Origin: an uncultured Spartobacteria bacterium
GTDB taxonomy: Bacteria; Verrucomicrobiota; Verrucomicrobiia; Chthoniobacterales; Chthoniobacteraceae
Assembly (NCBI GenBank): GCA_903928175.1
Contig: CAIYQA010000048.1
Location: 1 to 32,667 of the forward strand
DNA length: 32,667 bases
Reading direction: 5' to 3'
The notes under the pieces were generated by a model, which ran no database searches, was not told the origin of the DNA, and saw only the letters and a program-made list of their open reading frames with translations. Shown here piece by piece: positions 32,103-32,667 of the stretch (its first letter is position 1; each line of letters starts with the position of its first letter). The position numbers and the translations under genes were made by a program.

Positions 32103-32667
32103 TTAGTAGTCCATTCCGCCCATTCCGCCCATCCCGCCGCCGCCCGGAGGCATGGCGGGCTTCTCCTTCTCGGGAAGCTCGGTCACGACGCATTCGGTCG
32201 TGAGGAGCAGGCCGGAGATCGAGGAGGCGTTCTGGAGCGCGCTGCGGGTGACCTTGGTCGGGTCCACCACACCGGCTTTCACGAGGTCTTCATAGACGCT
32301 GGTGGCGACGTTGTAACCTTCGTTGCCTTTGCGCTTCTTGACTTCCTGCACGATGAGCGCGCCTTCCTGGCCCGCGTTGTTGGCGAGCTGGCGGAGCGGC
32401 GCTTCCACGGCGCGACGGATGATTTCCAGGCCGATCTTCTCGTCGCCTTCAAGCTTGAGGGTGTCGAGAGCCTTCTGGGCGCGGATGAGGGCGGTGCCGC
32501 CTCCGGGGACGATCCCTTCTTCAACCGCAGCGCGGGTGGCGTGCAGCGCGTCTTCCACGCGGGCTTTCTTTTCCTTCATCTCGGTCTCGGTGGCGGCGCC
32601 GACATTGATGACGGCCACACCGCCGGCGAGCTTCGCGAGGCGTTCCTGCAATTTTTCCTTGTCGTAG
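32103..32667 (-). CDS. groL: Chaperonin GroEL, C-terminal part
   Basis: The 3' end of the gene, open to the right edge, giving 187 C-terminal residues. The sequence [40 protein letters not shown] and [12 protein letters not shown] is the conserved GroEL equatorial/intermediate domain, and the protein ends in the Gly-Met-rich tail [13 protein letters not shown] typical of bacterial GroEL. It is the large subunit of the ATP-dependent Hsp60 folding chamber with GroES. The groES gene would lie beyond the window. It is a housekeeping gene, so the edge of the accessory region probably lies between here and the cytochrome gene, at or near the tRNA fragment. Confidence 0.97.
   Translation of the reverse strand, partial: YDKEKLQERLAKLAGGVAVINVGAATETEMKEKKARVEDALHATRAAVEEGIVPGGGTALIRAQKALDTLKLEGDEKIGLEIIRRAVEAPLRQLANNAGQEGALIVQEVKKRKGNEGYNVATSVYEDLVKAGVVDPTKVTRSALQNASSISGLLLTTECVVTELPEKEKPAMPPGGGGMGGMGGMDY

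Overview
The window looks like part of a Verrucomicrobiota chromosome (possibly an Opitutae-like lineage). This is an inference from gene content: a DUF5703-type sugar hydrolase, GH78-like and DUF5696/GH101-like enzymes, an S1-type sulfatase, a URO-D-like protein beside sugar genes, a Y_Y_Y-type sensor kinase, interspersed palindromic repeats and few Shine-Dalgarno sequences. No rRNA, CRISPR array, integrase or intact insertion sequence is visible.

Left end (1-2457, + strand): the 3' part of a creatininase-family hydrolase, a Gfo/Idh/MocA-type oxidoreductase lacking the usual EKP lysine motif, and a small protein with two tandem XRE-type helix-turn-helix domains.

Signalling operon (10219 down to 2513, - strand): five genes, the first four joined by ATGA 4-bp overlaps. 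In transcription order they are a receiver-kinase protein, a PilZ-like/SAM-methyltransferase protein of the PhcB type, an 898-aa membrane hybrid kinase with about six N-terminal TM segments, a receiver-kinase protein of the PhcQ type with a degenerate ATP site, and a PAS/HisKA_3 kinase whose ATP-binding glycines are also degenerate. The composition recalls the Ralstonia phcBSRQ quorum-sensing locus, in which a methyltransferase makes a fatty-acid methyl ester signal read by a membrane kinase. A DUF3034 outer-membrane barrel protein is transcribed divergently.

Carbohydrate locus (12070-29343): a secreted DUF5703 hydrolase, a GPH-family symporter translationally coupled to a secreted DUF5696/GH101-like protein, a paralogue of that protein, a GH78-like alpha-L-rhamnosidase homologue, a sugar-porter MFS transporter, a URO-D-like protein (- strand), a Y_Y_Y sensor kinase with its NarL-type response regulator, and a sulfatase. 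Three near-identical 17-bp dyads, GTCnCAA-N3-TTGTGAC, lie in front of the DUF5703 gene (11984), in the divergent URO-D/kinase gap (25211) and in front of the sulfatase (27744). I propose them as operators of the locus, probably bound by the response regulator encoded there. Together the genes suggest uptake and breakdown of a sulfated, deoxysugar-containing glycan, but the substrate is not shown by the sequence.

Right end (29517-32667): a secreted octaheme cytochrome c lipoprotein with HEAT and TPR repeats, a 3' tRNA-Ser-like fragment next to a perfect hairpin, and the 3' end of groL on the - strand. REP-like palindromic units occur at 11901-11968 and as a head-to-head pair at 23771-23930, in the gaps before the DUF5703 gene and after the sugar porter.
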